A model generated the notes under the pieces. The model was given only the letters and a program-made list of their open reading frames with translations. It had not been told where the DNA came from and ran no database searches. The translations under genes were made by a program, and so were the position numbers. From NCBI GenBank assembly GCA_905182985.1, contig CAJJDN010000006.1:707169-771168 (forward strand): a stretch of 64,000 nucleotides of DNA, in the 5' to 3' direction. Position 1 is the first letter of the stretch. Each line of letters opens with the position of its first letter. Positions 24,894-37,661 of the stretch are shown piece after piece. The stretch comes from Paramecium sonneborni (taxonomy: Eukaryota; Ciliophora; Oligohymenophorea; Peniculida; Parameciidae).

Positions 24894-26020
24894 TATTATA
24901 ATTTGTGAAAATTAATATAAATTCTTATTTTCGGGTTACTAGAAATTTGTGTTTTATTTTTTAAGATTTATTTGATGATATTATAATTGTCATTCCTAAT
25001 AGTTTTAGGAAATGCTTATTAATTACTAAATTCGATTGAACTAGAAATAGTCAACAAAATTTCTGGAAAATTAAGCTTAGAAAAAAATGATGAAAGCTTT
25101 TTACTAGTTTTCTATTTTGAAAAGGCAAACTACCCTTTAGCCCTTGTTTCAGATGAGATAATTTTGGACACAGATTTCAATAGAACAACGAAACCAAAAT
25201 TTATTGAGAGTAAAAAGGAAATTTATTTTGACTATGAATCCATTTAGACCCATAATAATATACATTTAATTGAAATTCCTTAGAAAAATGAAGTGTACTA
25301 CTATATAAAAGATGGATTTGGACCTTTTAGAGTAAGATTAGAAGTTTATTCTAAAACTCACTCTACATGTATAAACAACTGTTAAGGATATTCTTTGAAT
25401 AAAATAATATAAAATACAAGCTGTACATCAAAATGTGAATGTTAGGATGGTTATTTTGGATCATATTGTTAATTTGAACTATAAAAAATAGAGTTAGATG
25501 TACTGTACGAAATGTAGTTGATTGGTCGTAAGATGATCTATTTGTCTTCCTAATTTAATGAATAAATTATTTTAATGGCATAAGATGTAATTGAACCTAT
25601 AAGTATTTTATTTTAAATATTTAGCTTTAAGCTTTGGAATTTTAGGTGTAAAAGGCTATGAAATCCCAGATCAAACAACATATACTGCAATTTTACATAA
25701 TTAACTAAGTCTAACAAGATTAATGTAAAATTTTAAACAAACATTTTAAAATTCTTCTACTTTGATAATTGGTTTGTATTGTAAAACAAATCAAACATTT
25801 AAATTATCTCTATAATAAGAATAAATTGCAAAAATATGGGATGGGAATTGTTTATTTTTTATTTTTGCGTCCTTCAACATAATTATTATTATAATTTGTT
25901 TTGGAATAACAAATTTATGTAAGTAAAAAGATACTTAAAAAATGAAGAAAAAGGTAAAAGTGAAAGTGAGGCCACCACTTTTAGAGATTAATCCAAAAAA
26001 TTTCAGTGGGTAATTTTTTG
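24894..26020 (+). repeat. direct repeat right of N gap
   Basis: Partner of 23766-24892; this copy continues into the rest of the RING gene. Confidence 0.93.
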
Positions 26021-26400
26021 ATAAATACTTTGAAATTTTCAATTATGAAGATTTCATTAAATAAAATTAAGAATATCAATCATATACATAATGTGTAGTA
26101 TGTTTAGATAGTTTAAATCAAAAAGAAATAAGCATAAATGTTTGTGGACATATTTTTCATCATATATGCTTAAAGAAATGGTTGATGAAAGTTCTAACTT
26201 GTCCATCTTGTCGATAGTAGATATCTTATCTTTAAGTAATTTAAGGAGGTTGGTTAGGAAGTAAACTTTCTTAAAGCCCTTTACATCCTAAAAATAATCC
26301 ATTATCATAATTAGTTAATGATAGTAATATTCTTATTCAAAATAATGAAAATATAGGAATGGTTGATAAAGAAGAAAATAATGAAAATTAGGATTCTTGA
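24975..26400 (+). CDS. transmembrane RING-H2 E3 ligase with EGF-like ectodomain
   Basis: Spliced 1404 nt, 467 aa, intron 25603-25624. The start is a cleavable signal peptide (MILQLSFLIVLGNAYQ). The lumenal part has a Cys-rich EGF-like module (CINNC, CTSKCECQDGYFGSYC, about residues 135-170). A strongly hydrophobic helix (FFIFASFNIIIIICFGI, ~300-320) is followed by a basic cytosolic stretch. The RING-H2 reads CVVCLDSL...CGHIFHHICLKKWL...CPSC (~375-415), C3H2C3 order complete. A Ser/Asn/Gln tail follows. This is the layout of PA-TM-RING/Goliath-like ligases, with EGF instead of PA domain, so ubiquitination of membrane cargo is the likely role. Confidence 0.87.
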
Positions 26401-26663
26401 TATTAATATTTATTGTTCAATGATTTTATGACTTAAATATTCTTTTCCCCTCTATCTTAGTGGCGTAGTGTCTAAATTATCATTATTTTAATTAATAAAT
26501 TTAAATTAAAATACCTATTTTAATAACTAAAGATTATATTAGATTTTATTGAAATTAACCAAAAGATTTTTCTATTTGAATAAATATAGTTTTATATATT
26601 AGATATTGAATTAAATTAAAATAATTTTTATAAGTTTTTTTTTAATTTGACATAATAAAATAA

Positions 26664-27304
26664 ATGTATGAAGAAGAATATGCAGAATAAACACCTTCAG
26701 AAGATGGGTTAGAAGATGTTGAAATTATTGTTAGTAAAGAAAGATGTTATTAACAAGAATTATTGCTTGTTTATAATTAAAAAGAAAAAGAGTACAAATA
26801 ATTGAGGGAATATTAGAAATAAATTATTGATAATATTTAAAAAATTAGACACAAGGGTAAAATTAAATGGTTAATACATAGAATATCAAAATGATAAAGT
26901 TATGGTTGATCCTTATTTATCGGAAAATATAAGAGAGCTGGAGGAATTAGAATTATGTGATTTAGAATCTTAAAGACAAGATATTAAAGCAGAGAAATAA
27001 AGTAAAATAGAATAACTGAAACAACTTCAAAACGCTAAAAATTAACTAAAATTACTATTTACATAAACAGAAATCTAGAGTCATCTGCAAATATCTTACA
27101 AATACATGTTGGAAAATATTAATTAAGAGTTATTCTAATGTATGCAAGAGAGAGCTGATTTAGAGGATGAATAATTTGAATTTGATAAGCGCCTTAAAAG
27201 TTTACGAGTTTTAATAAGGGTAAATATTTACTTTATTTTAGGAAATAACAGAAAAAAATCAAAAATTAATTTAATAAATAGAGAATAGTAAGTAAGTTTA
27301 GTGA
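26664..27304 (+). CDS. small coiled-coil protein
   Basis: Spliced 594 nt, 197 aa; introns 26857-26881 and 27220-27241. An acidic start (MYEEEYAEQTPSEDGLEDVE) is followed by continuous helix-forming Glu/Lys/Gln/Leu sequence (ELEELELCDLESQRQD, KLLFTQTEIQSHLQI). No catalytic motif. The composition is that of basal-body or cytoskeletal coiled-coil proteins, but no family can be named. Confidence 0.75.
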
Positions 27305-27845
27305 ATCTTTTATTTTTTTGAATTTAAACTGCAGATACAATAAGTTTATCTTATGTATTATAATAAACTTATTTATTTCCAAGTAATAATAAAAAATCCT
27401 GTAGCTAATTTTTTATTGCTTGAATTTCTTCAATATTTCTTAAAAGAAATTTTCTTTTTCATGATAGTCTAATATAATACTTAAAACAAATTTCTCCATT
27501 CTTAAATGCCTTTAGATATATTTTAAATAATTATATAGGTCCTCAAATATATTGGAATTTTGCAATCTTTGGCCTGTAATAGAAAATTTAAGAAACTAAA
27601 ATTATTTAAAGTTATAATATTTCTTATCTTAAACCACAATAAATCTCTGATAATTATTAATTCTAAAATTTATTTATTAATCTACTTTATTAATTTTTAT
27701 CAAAGTATACTATGATCAATTTTTATCATAATGAGAAAGAGATTTATGAACATCTCTGTTGCTGAAGTCTAAATAAATAAATTTTTTAATAAATTTATAA
27801 AATTTCCCTTTAATTGATGATTAAAGGTGTTAATAATGATATTTT
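27305..27845. other. convergent intergenic region
   Basis: 541 bp between two convergent stops. Only AT-rich sequence with scattered stops; no gene, RNA or terminator seen. Confidence 0.4.
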
Positions 27846-28768
27846 TCATGATTTAGAAATTATATCACCAATATCATTTAGAGTATCAGTAATTAGAGTT
27901 AATTGGTACTACAAATTATTTAATGATTTCTCCATCTTATCTACTTTATAATTAGTTTATAATAAAGTTTTAATATGTTGAAATATTTTGATCATATCGG
28001 AATCTATATCACTATACTGAGTTAAATTATATAAATTACCTGGTTTTACATTTCTAAAATGTTAATTTTATGAATATTTAGGATTTTATTATTTTCTTTT
28101 AGAGTTGATTCTATATAATTAGTTTTTTCTACAACATTTTACTTGGGTGTTTCTAATTTGTTATTTAACATATCTATTTATTGAAAGATATTTGTAAACT
28201 TAAGATTAGTTTCTAATTAATATTCTTGAACAAAGTTCAATTTAGCTTAAATTTCTTTATTGAAATTTTTTATAAGATTTTCTTCACTGCTTTTAATTCC
28301 TTTTTGTGCATCTTTTGAAACTTTTTTTTCTAATCTATGAAGTTATTCTTGATCTAATGTACTGTATCTGTGCTAAGATTATGGTTAATTCGATCCAAAT
28401 TTGTTAGTTTCTTATTTATTAAATGCTTAAAATAGTTCTAATTATTCATTTAGAGCTCTTTCAAGGTTCTAAATTTTTATTAGTACTTTTTAATTTTCAT
28501 CTTCAATGATCCTTAACTTTTTGCATAGTTTTTCAATAACTTATTGAAATCTATCTAATTTAACATGATTGTCAAGTTCATTTTATAATTTTAAACACAT
28601 CTCACATGATTTTAATTTATTTAGTTCATCTGAAAATAAAATAGTAGAAGGAGCCCCATCTTGAAAGTTTTGTTTTTTTATGAAATCAATGATATTCAGA
28701 CCTTTGCCTTGATTTCTGGCTGAATGAGCTAATTGTGAAATTTTTTCAAGTGAGTTTTTTCTGCTCAT
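27846..28768 (-). CDS. coiled-coil protein
   Basis: Spliced 900 nt, 299 aa; one intron (28017-28039). Start MSRKNSLEKISQLAHSARN. Residues ~20-60 (GLNIIDFIKKQNFQDGAPST) are the only non-coiled part; after that a CEMC pair and then heptad-like helices to the end. The middle contains a Gln/Ser/His-rich linker (NKFGSNQPQSQHRYSTLDQ). No known domain; structural or centrosomal function would be a guess. Confidence 0.72.
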
Positions 28769-28869
28769 TAATTAATGTTATAAATTTAAAGAATTTCATG
28801 AACGAAAAACATCCATAATCAAAAAGTGTAATTCTTTAAAAATAAGTCAATATGAACCTAGGGTTTTGA

Positions 28870-29344
28870 GAAGTTTAAAAAATATTTTTAGCATTAGAAA
28901 TAAAGGATAAATTACAAAAATATTTAGAAATCTATTAAGTATTAGCTTTAGCAAAAGAAAAATTTTTTAAATAGCTCAAATAACCTAATCATAATAAAAA
29001 TAATTCACCCTTAATAAATTCACAATTATTTATCAAATTAAAGAAGGATATTAAATGTTCAAATTAAAATATTAAATTATGAAAGATAGAATATTAATTT
29101 TATAAAGTCTCTTGAAAATAATAGAGACTGTAAAGACACAAAATAATATTATGAAATATTTTGAATATGAAGTTCATAAAAGTATTTAGAGATATAAGAT
29201 GTTTAATTAAACTAAAACATAAATATAAAGAACTATAAAATGGAATTGAAATTTACTAAAAAAGATAAAGAAAAGCAATATCATTTAGAATAAAAGTATG
29301 AAAATACTAATTTAGTCAGAAGATAAGAAGGATTGTAAAAATGA
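28870..29344 (+). pseudogene. degenerate coiled-coil gene
   Basis: Protein-like runs follow one another on the plus strand: ALEIKDKLQKYLEIYQVLAL, then after a one-base shift NINFIKSLENNRDCKDTKQ, then after two in-frame TGA codons KDKEKQYHLEQKYENTNLV to TGA 29342-29344. No intron choice I tried restores one frame. Composition matches neighbouring coiled-coil genes. It could be a real gene with sequence errors. Confidence 0.35.
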
Positions 29345-29368
29345 ATAATTAAACATAAGATCTATTTA

Positions 29369-30927
29369 TCAATCAATTTTCAAATCTTTAACTGGAATTA
29401 AACTGTCATCAAATTTCTATACACTTCTTTTCATAGATTAACTTTTTTCATTGCTTCTGTCTCTACTATTACTTTTTCTATTTTTTTTAATTTTAGTTTT
29501 TTAATCTTAAATTTTAATGATTGATTCATCGATTTTTTATGTGCTATAATTGAGATCAGTGGAAGTATAAGCAATAACATGACTGGCACCAAGAGATATT
29601 TATAATAATTTTTCATTTTTAAAAATGTAAGTAATCTAAAATGATTATAAATAAAAATACATCTTTAGGTTTGAATTAGGAATTTTCATTTCTTGTACCT
29701 AATACAAAACTTTAGCCATTTCCCCAAGAGAATATTTAACCTTGTTGAGAAATAGCAAAATTAAAATGCATAGAAGAATAAATTGATTACATTTTTGGAA
29801 TATCTGTTATGAGTTATGGAAAAGTAATAAATTCATATCCAATGACTTTATCAGACTTTTAAATTTCATATAATTCTCCTTATTATTTATTTTTTTTGCT
29901 AACTTTTTTTTTATTACTTTCATTTAGTTTTTATGATTAGATTTCTTCTTCTAATTATTTTTAAGCTTATTCTTTTAATTATTAATTTATATCTTCTCCT
30001 AAACCAAGCTATCCATCATCATGTCTTCCAAATGAATAGATATTTCCTTGAGAATCAAGTGCAATAGTATGATGTTCTCCACCAACCATATCAATAACAT
30101 CAATATTATCAAAAAACTCAATTAATACAGGTAATTATTAATTTTCTTAATTTCCTATTCCAAGTTATCCATAATTATTTAAACCCCATCCATAAATTCC
30201 AATTTTTTTATCTTTCATTTATACTTTGACAAATGCATGTGAAGCTCCTGTAAAAATATTCAAAATAGGTTTTTTCATTTTGATTGGTTATGGATTTAAA
30301 TTTTATATAATAGATCTTCTAGTTTCACTTTTTCTACCAATAACTAAGGTTTCTGCATCTCCCCAAGTTAATAACTAAATGTATATAATTAATATACTTT
30401 TTAGTTGGTTAATAAAACCATAGTATGATTTTAACCACATAGTATTTTTTAGATTCCATCTGTAATATTGTCCATTTTTTTTGGTCTCTATACTGGTTCT
30501 CCAATAGGACCATGAGTATTAGCATAAAAACCCCAGAAATAGACAACACCATTAGAATTGGCAGCAATGGAATGAGAACTACCGCAAGCAATCATATTAA
30601 CAGGTGGAAGATCTGTAATGAGTGCAGGTACTCTAGTATCTTATCCTTCAATTACTGGTCTTCCAAGTACTCCTTTATCATCACATCCAAAAGAATACAC
30701 CTATTTAAAATTAAATAAATTATTACTTTTCCTTATGATGTTAAAATTAAGGCATGCATTCCCCCACATGCTACTTAAGTAATTGATAGATCATTTAATT
30801 CTTTTATTTGATATGGCCTTTTTACTTCATACATTTCTTCATCATCCTCATCTTTAGCCAAAAATTAATCACATTCAGCACTACCCCAAGCATATAATTT
30901 TTATTCACTCAATTATTCACTTTACAT
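29369..30927 (-). CDS. RCC1-repeat protein
   Basis: Spliced 1485 nt, 494 aa; introns 30701-30726, 30375-30397 and 29636-29660. The protein is built from RCC1 blades: LYAWGSAECDQFL, VACGGMHALILT, VYSFGCDDKGVLGR, IACGSSHSIAANSNG, IYGWGLNNYGQLGIGNQ, GGEHHTIALDSQGNIYSFGR and, after the last intron, ISLGASHVIAYTS. About six or seven blades suggest a complete propeller. A Lys/Glu-rich insertion (about residues 330-370) and a basic Ser/Arg C-terminus are extra. RCC1 propellers act as GEFs or scaffolds; Ran-GEF identity is not shown. Start 30927 lies only 19 bp after the stop of the upstream LRR gene. Confidence 0.9.
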
Positions 30928-30946
30928 CAATAATTAAAATTAATAT

Positions 30947-33900
30947 TCATTTATTTTTCTTATCATTCCTTGAAAATCTTCTAACCAAAAGTGGGCCATG
31001 AAATTTAGGTTAATTTGGTACCTGATTTTGCAAAAAATGCACATAATCTGGATTTAAATATGGTTATTTATGAAGATCTAAATACTTAACTATATTATTA
31101 CTCAAATAAGATAATGTATTGTACGTTGTTAAATTATCTATTGTATTATTATATTCTTCCTCACTTATTACACAATTTGGAGATGGCATAAATTATATTT
31201 TCTATTATTATTCTTCTCCAAATATATCATTAAATAATTCAAATGCTCCTCTTTTTATATTTATTTTATTTACTTTTTATTTACTTATATATATATATAA
31301 GTTAACAATGCTTCTAATTTAATATGCAAAGGCAAAGTAGTTCTTTATTAATATCCCCAATCTGATACTTTTTCTCCTATTGGTGCAGGACTTATTCTCT
31401 CAGCCATTCTCCCTAATGATTCTATAAATTCAATCAAAGTCATTCGAACATTTCTATCTTAATTTAATTCATCCACTTATGACATCATTGAAAAATTATA
31501 TATTATCACTTATTATTTCTCACTTAAATATTCATTCAATCCAACTTATTTACAAAATTCCTTATATTCTTTTATTGAAATCCATTTCAATTTAAAATAC
31601 CATCTTCTATTACTAATGTCAGTTATATGATCATATAATCTTTTTAAAAATCCCATCTTAAATTATATTAATGTATCACATTCTTTATTCCATAATCTTT
31701 TTTATCTCCACTCTTAAGTTGAATCAAAATTATTAAAATATGGCTTAAATTCCTTTAATAATCGATATACTGCATCTGCTGCATTCTTTACTGTATTTGT
31801 TCTTACATATTTATCCAAAGCTAATCTATAAAGGCTCTCAATAAATTAATATCTAATTAAAGCTTAATCTGGATTATAAATAAATTTATTATCTACATTA
31901 TTCTTTATTGATATCAAATCACTCTCTACATCTTAAATTTTTAAATCAACTCCATCAACCAATCCTAATTATTGAACTAATTTTTAAAATTATCCAAACT
32001 ATATGCAAAACATATCTAATTAAGGTGGTTAATGTCCAAAACTGGAAAGATATTTATATACATCTTTTAATAATTAATACTGTTATCTAAAATATTCTTT
32101 CATTTTAGTTCTTTCATATTCATTTCTAACAAATCTTGTAATCTTACTACATGACCAATCAAAATCTAAACAATTGTCTAAAAGATCATCATTGTCACCT
32201 TAAAATTATTTAAAACATGAATCATCTTTATTCCAAAAGATAATATTAACTTTTTTCTTGATGGAATTATTTGCAAATTTCCTTAAAATATATTTTTTTT
32301 AAGCAGAACGAGGAAATATTTTAACTAAGGGTTTATAATCATTTTTATCATCAATAACATATTCTTATTTAGATAATAAATAATTAATTTAACTAATTTT
32401 TTTAAATTTAATTTTAGTACCATCAGCAAATTAATGATATTGAAATTTAGAATCTTTACCTTATAATATTAAATCATCAGGTGGAGATTGCATACTTAAA
32501 GAATTTTTATCAATAAAGTAATCTTCTTATATTGGATTACTAAAGAAATACAGAATTCTCCTTTTAGGTGGACACATTTAATAAGTAGTATAATAAAATT
32601 TATCTAGATCATCCAAACATCTTTCATCTACAATTTCATCTTTAGTTTCAATATCATAAGCTTCTTAAATTGCAGCCATAGTAATTTTTTTATCATCATT
32701 GATAACTTGTTTTAATTAATAGATTATTTCTCCTGTTGTTAATTAGGGTTCAACAGATTTACTTTTTCTTTATTATTTCATCTATTCTTTTAATTCTAAA
32801 CTTGATGTCATTGGTATTGGTTTATAACTATTTTTTATAATGATAAATATCTACTCTAAAAAATCAAGATGAAGGAAAATTGGAATATCGCCATTAAATT
32901 CATCTGGTGTGTAATTAAATTTAAATTCCATCCAACCTTAACAAATCCAACAACAATCACTACCAATTAATCCATTATTTAATTCTGGTATAAAATTAAC
33001 TCCATCTATTTCATATTTCTTTTATTAAAATCTAAAAGGAGTACTTTAAACTTGTAATCCATCATTAGCAAATTAAATAAATCCATTAGCATCTACATAT
33101 GCTGGACATTTGTTTCCTTCAATATGTAATCCATAAATTTGATTATTCTTTTTTAATGCTTCATTCAAAATTCTTAATTACTATTCACTAAATTAATTAT
33201 AAGAAAGATCAATATGAATAAGTGAAACTTTAGGATTTGAAATCATTTCACTCCAATAAATCATACAATTATTCTATCCAAGATGATTATAACTAAGATC
33301 TATTACTTTTAATGATTTATTGTTAGTTAATCCTTTAGCAATAAGTTATCCTGATAATGATCCTAAATAATTCCAATTTAACATTAAAACTTCAACTGTT
33401 TTATTATTACTTAAGAAATTATACAAAACTTATGAGATTAAATCTGTCAATCCATTCTCTGATAGATTTAATCTTGTAACTGTATTATTCTTCATTAAAG
33501 CATTTAATAAAATTTAAGCTCCTATATCTCCTAATGTATTATTGGCAACATTTAAATATTTGATGCTATAAAACAATAAAAATCTATACCTTTTATGGGT
33601 TACTATCAATTTTTCCAAAAGCAAAGCACCTCCTTTCCCTATTTTATTATTTGAAAGCTTTAAGTCCTTTAACGAAAGAGGTATACAATCTATAATCATA
33701 CTTAATTCTTAATCTTTCAAATTATTATCACTTAAATATAATTGTTTTATTCTTTAACTTTTTTGCTATTTCAATAAAGTAGTTAATATAGGATAATATT
33801 TTGATCCTATACCTAAATTGGTAAAATTCATTTCCTTTTTATCTACTAGACAATTAGTTAAATCAATTCTTTTGGGAAATAAACTGTCATGAACACAAAA

Positions 33901-34407
33901 ATAATAAATCGGATTCATTCCATCTTCCTTAATGAAATTTTAAGCTATGTCTTTCAATTTATCTGAGTTCTTTAAAAACCCAAAATATGATTCATCTTTA
34001 TTTGTATCTCTGAATTATCACTCTCATATACTTAATTTATTTTTAACACGCTCCTTGTGTTTCTCAAGATCAAAAACATCTACACTACTTTTTGATTTCT
34101 CAGAACTATCTTCACTTATCTCTTCACTCTGGTTCATTAAAGTCTCTGTCTTTCCTGGAAAAATTCTTGGAGTTTGTCTAATAAGCTTTTATGATAGATA
34201 AATTGCATTCTTTTTTTTTTTTATGCTCTCATCAAAATAATAGGATTTCTCCTCTTTATAAGCATCATTAATTTGCTTAGATCTAGATTCAGATCTACTA
34301 GTTTTAGTTGTAAAAAATGTTTTTAACATCTCTTTCTTTTATCTTGTATAATCTTTAAGTAAAGGAAGCTTTCTTTATTGTTTTTAATTAGAAAGAATTA
34401 TTGACAT
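30947..34407 (-). CDS. large leucine-rich-repeat protein
   Basis: Spliced 3414 nt, 1137 aa; introns 33566-33589 and 31284-31306. A ~200-residue basic/Ser-rich start is followed by ribonuclease-inhibitor type LRRs (about residues 225-420): IKQLYLSDNNLKD, LKDLKLSNNKIGKGGA, KYLNVANNTLGDIGA, VTRLNLSENGL, LKVIDLSYNHLG, HIDLSYNQ, LHIEGN. The C-terminal ~700 residues have no family I can name but contain well-formed segments (PDDLILQGKDSKFQYHQF, NVRMTLIEFIESLGRMAER). The latter resembles LRR/EF-hand proteins seen in ciliates and flagellates. A flagellar or cortical role is plausible, not shown. Confidence 0.85.
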
Positions 34408-34675
34408 TTTATTTATTTTATAAATAATATATTCTAAATATATTTCAATCACTTTTTATTTTCATAAAAAACCTATTTCTAATTGTAAAAACCATTAAAA
34501 TGATTACGATTACAAAGAGGAATAAAATTAAAGTTTCTTTTACTTTAATTAAGGTTTTAAATAATCCAAATTTAAATATATATAAATTAGAGATTATTTT
34601 TTTATTTTGAATTTTAATAATAGTAAAAAATTAATAGTTTGGTACTATTTGTTATTTTATAATAATTAATAATTT

Positions 34676-37304
34676 TCACACATTTATACCAACTTCATGA
34701 AAACAATCGCGAATAACTTTTTACTCCTCTTCACCAACCGATTTCATGGCGTGCTTTATTTTAGAATTTTATTTTAAAACCCATTTTAAGGCTTCTAGTT
34801 ATATAATGATCAAATTTTACCCTTAAGTATATAGGGAAAGCTTTCTTTAAATGATATTAATTAACTTTTTTCAGAATTCATGAATGCAAGTTTTTATTCA
34901 AGATCTTCTCGTATACCAGTTAATTTTTCAATATCCTTAGTAAAGTTTTCAATAACTTAGATATGCATCTCTAAATTTTCTGATTTTTCTTCCAATCTTT
35001 AAGACAATCTCTGGTTTTCTGATTATATTTACTATCCAAAATAATAATAGAACAATACCTTAAAATGTTACTGATTTTTTTATGCTAATTCATATTTCTC
35101 ATAATAGGTCATATTTTTGGCTTTGAGCTCTTCATTTTGTTTGATAAAATGTTCAAGGTTATTTTTCAATTATTTTCTAAATAAAAATATTAGTTACTTT
35201 TCTTATTCAAGTTCTTCTTTAATTTTAAATTTTTTTTATTTATAATCTTCTCTAAGTTTAATGATTTCATTAAATTTATCTTATTGTAATTTAGAAATTT
35301 CCTAAAGAAAAATGCTTTGTTAGGAATGATCCATTGCTCTTCTTTTAAAAAATTCGTTCATTTAATGGGCTTATTATTTCATATCCTTATATTATAAAAC
35401 TAAATCATTTGAAATCTAATAATATATATATATGTTATATACATCTTCTCCTGGTTCTCTAAAAGATTAATAATCATCACCCATTCGTTTTAATAATTAT
35501 TAACATTCAACTCTTTTACCATTAAGTTCATTTCTTACTCTTTGCAGTTGTTCTTTTTCATTCTGAACATCTTATTTTAATTTTTAATTTTTTTCTTTTT
35601 TATTTTATAATTCTTAGGTTAATTGTATAACTTTAGCTTAACAAGCTTCTAATTCTAAAGTTTTAATTTTTTCTTATTTACTAGTTTCTCTAGTCTAGTT
35701 TTCTATTTCATATCTTAATTAATCTCTTTCCTTTTATATTTCATATAATAAGCTTTCTTGACTTCCTATAGTTTTCCTCAATCTTTCTTCTCCTTCTCTA
35801 GCTTAAACTAAATATTTTTTAGTTTAATTATTTTCTTCAATGTATACTTTTTATACATTTAAAATTAATTTTTCAAAATAGCTGAATAAAAAAGAAGGAA
35901 CTTTTTCTGAGAAATGTTTATATTTGGATTGGCCTTTAACATTTTCCATATAATATTTAAAAAAACGACTGTATACTTAAAATTATTCAACTAATAAAGA
36001 AGTTTTAATGCTATCAACATTATCTAAGACTGGTACCTGATAAGTATTAAAGAACTTTTATAAAATTTAATTAGCAAGAGTAGTTGATTATTCTTTATTA
36101 ATTTCTAATCTAGTTTATAAATCTTAAGACATCATTTCATATAATTCTTTTTTCATATTATTAATTTTAGAATTGTCAATAATTTCTTTAGATTTTTAAT
36201 CTAATCTTGAGAATATTTCAGTTTAAATTTATTTATTTAATTAAATAAGTTCTTCATCTTCGAATGGAGATTTCATTTTAGATAAAGATTCTTAATACCT
36301 TCTAGCATATAGACTTTTTAGTTCTTCTAATAGATTTCTAGCTTCTTATTAAATAACTCTATCTAAACTAGTTAAAATTTAAGGAATTCCTCCAGAATTA
36401 ATAGCATCAACATATTCAATTGATAATTTTAAAAACATCTCTGCAGTTAATGTAGTACCATTAATTTATTTAGGTGGAATATTTTTAAAGACTCTTCTCT
36501 CAAAATCTTATACAGCAGATATAAATTCTGGTCTTAAAGCATTCCAATCTTCTTCTTCAATTCTTGCTAGTCTTCTTTCATCTTAGATTGGTCTTACCAT
36601 ACATAAACAATCTCTAAATTTAAAATATTCTCTAATTTTTCTTCTTATTACATTCTTTCTCTCTCCATCTAATCCTGGATTAGATTAATCTTAAAGTGCA
36701 AATTCCAAATATTCACTTGGAGTTCTACCTTTTAAATCAAGAGAGAAATCTCTTAAAACCCATAAGAATGTTGGAAAAAATTAACTTAAACTTTTATCTT
36801 CTGAACCTACACTGATGTTCTCACTTAATTTTATGACAAGAGAGAGATTTTCTATTGATTATTCATCAATATGACCTAATTGATTAAATACAAACATTGA
36901 AGATAGCAATAATGATATTGAGAATATTTTTGTGTCTACACCAAGATCTCTTTAAACTGAATTTAATCCTTCTGTATCCATTAATAAAATTGAAGTATTT
37001 TCATTTAATGGAATAGGTTAGCTCCATAACCAAATACCTTTTGTACATGGCATTGTTGTTGGCCCAACTGCAAACCCCTTTTATCTTTTTAATACTCTAT
37101 TTGCTAAAAAAGACTTTCCAGTTCTTTATGGACCTGCAATTGTAAGAACAGCTACCTAAATATCCCATTAAAAACAAATACTTTTCTGTCAGCTATTTAT
37201 TGCAACATCTTTATTGCCTAAGGATGAATTTCAAATGTTGTTTCCAGTCCTTCTTTTGTTTAAGTTTCCTTTAACTCAATGAATGGGATAGGTTAACCCT
37301 ACAT
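34676..37304 (-). CDS. guanylate-binding-protein-like large GTPase
   Basis: Spliced 2523 nt, 840 aa; introns 37156-37181, 35416-35442, 35032-35058 and 34795-34820. The N-terminal GB1/RHD3-type G domain has P-loop GPQRTGKS (residues 49-56, formed right after the first intron), switch region TTMPCTKGIWLW, DTEG (G3) and the VLRDF element that carries the RD guanine-recognition motif. A helical middle domain (~320-540) and a very long coiled coil follow. The last exon ends KSVGEEEQKVIRDCFHEVG. GBPs dimerise on GTP and act on membranes; in ciliates the role is unknown. Two of its introns (27 nt, no TGA) could be retained without breaking the frame. Confidence 0.9.
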
Positions 37305-37661
37305 TTTTATATTTATTATATTATAAAAATTTTAATTCATTACAAAGTGATTTTCTTGCTTCTTTTGTAATGTACTCTTAATTTCAAAGATAATTCTTTA
37401 ACTTTATGAAAGAAAGTGTATTTATCAAATCTTTCATATATTCTTTAAAGTCTTTAGTTTTTCCTTTTCATTGTCTTTACCATTTGTTTCAATTATGACT
37501 CTAAACTGTATTATGGCATGTAAGATAGACTCAAAAAATTTACTTTATCTAAATTAAAAGTATTTTAGTAATTTAACATATGTTTAACTTCATCTAGTAT
37601 GCTAAATGATCCAATTAAATTATCTGGAATTGGTGCAAAATTACTTTTAGATGTTTTCTAG
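37305..37661. other. intergenic between GBP-like and K+ channel genes
   Basis: 357 bp that must hold the GBP promoter and the channel 3' end. A 114-codon minus-strand frame (37337-37681) lies mostly here and overlaps the channel stop; see rejected items. A short peptide-like run ITKEARKSLCNELKFLQ in another frame could be an old gene remnant. Confidence 0.4.

Noticed and set aside
29431..29616. 61-aa frame with a hydrophobic N-terminus that looks like a small membrane protein
   Set aside because: It lies out of frame over the last exon of the RCC1 gene, whose final blade is read correctly only after intron 29636-29660 is removed.
37156..37181. Frameshift just before the GBP P-loop
   Set aside because: A 26-nt GTA...TAG intron there joins IADRK to VAVLTIAG, aligning with the family; no error needed.
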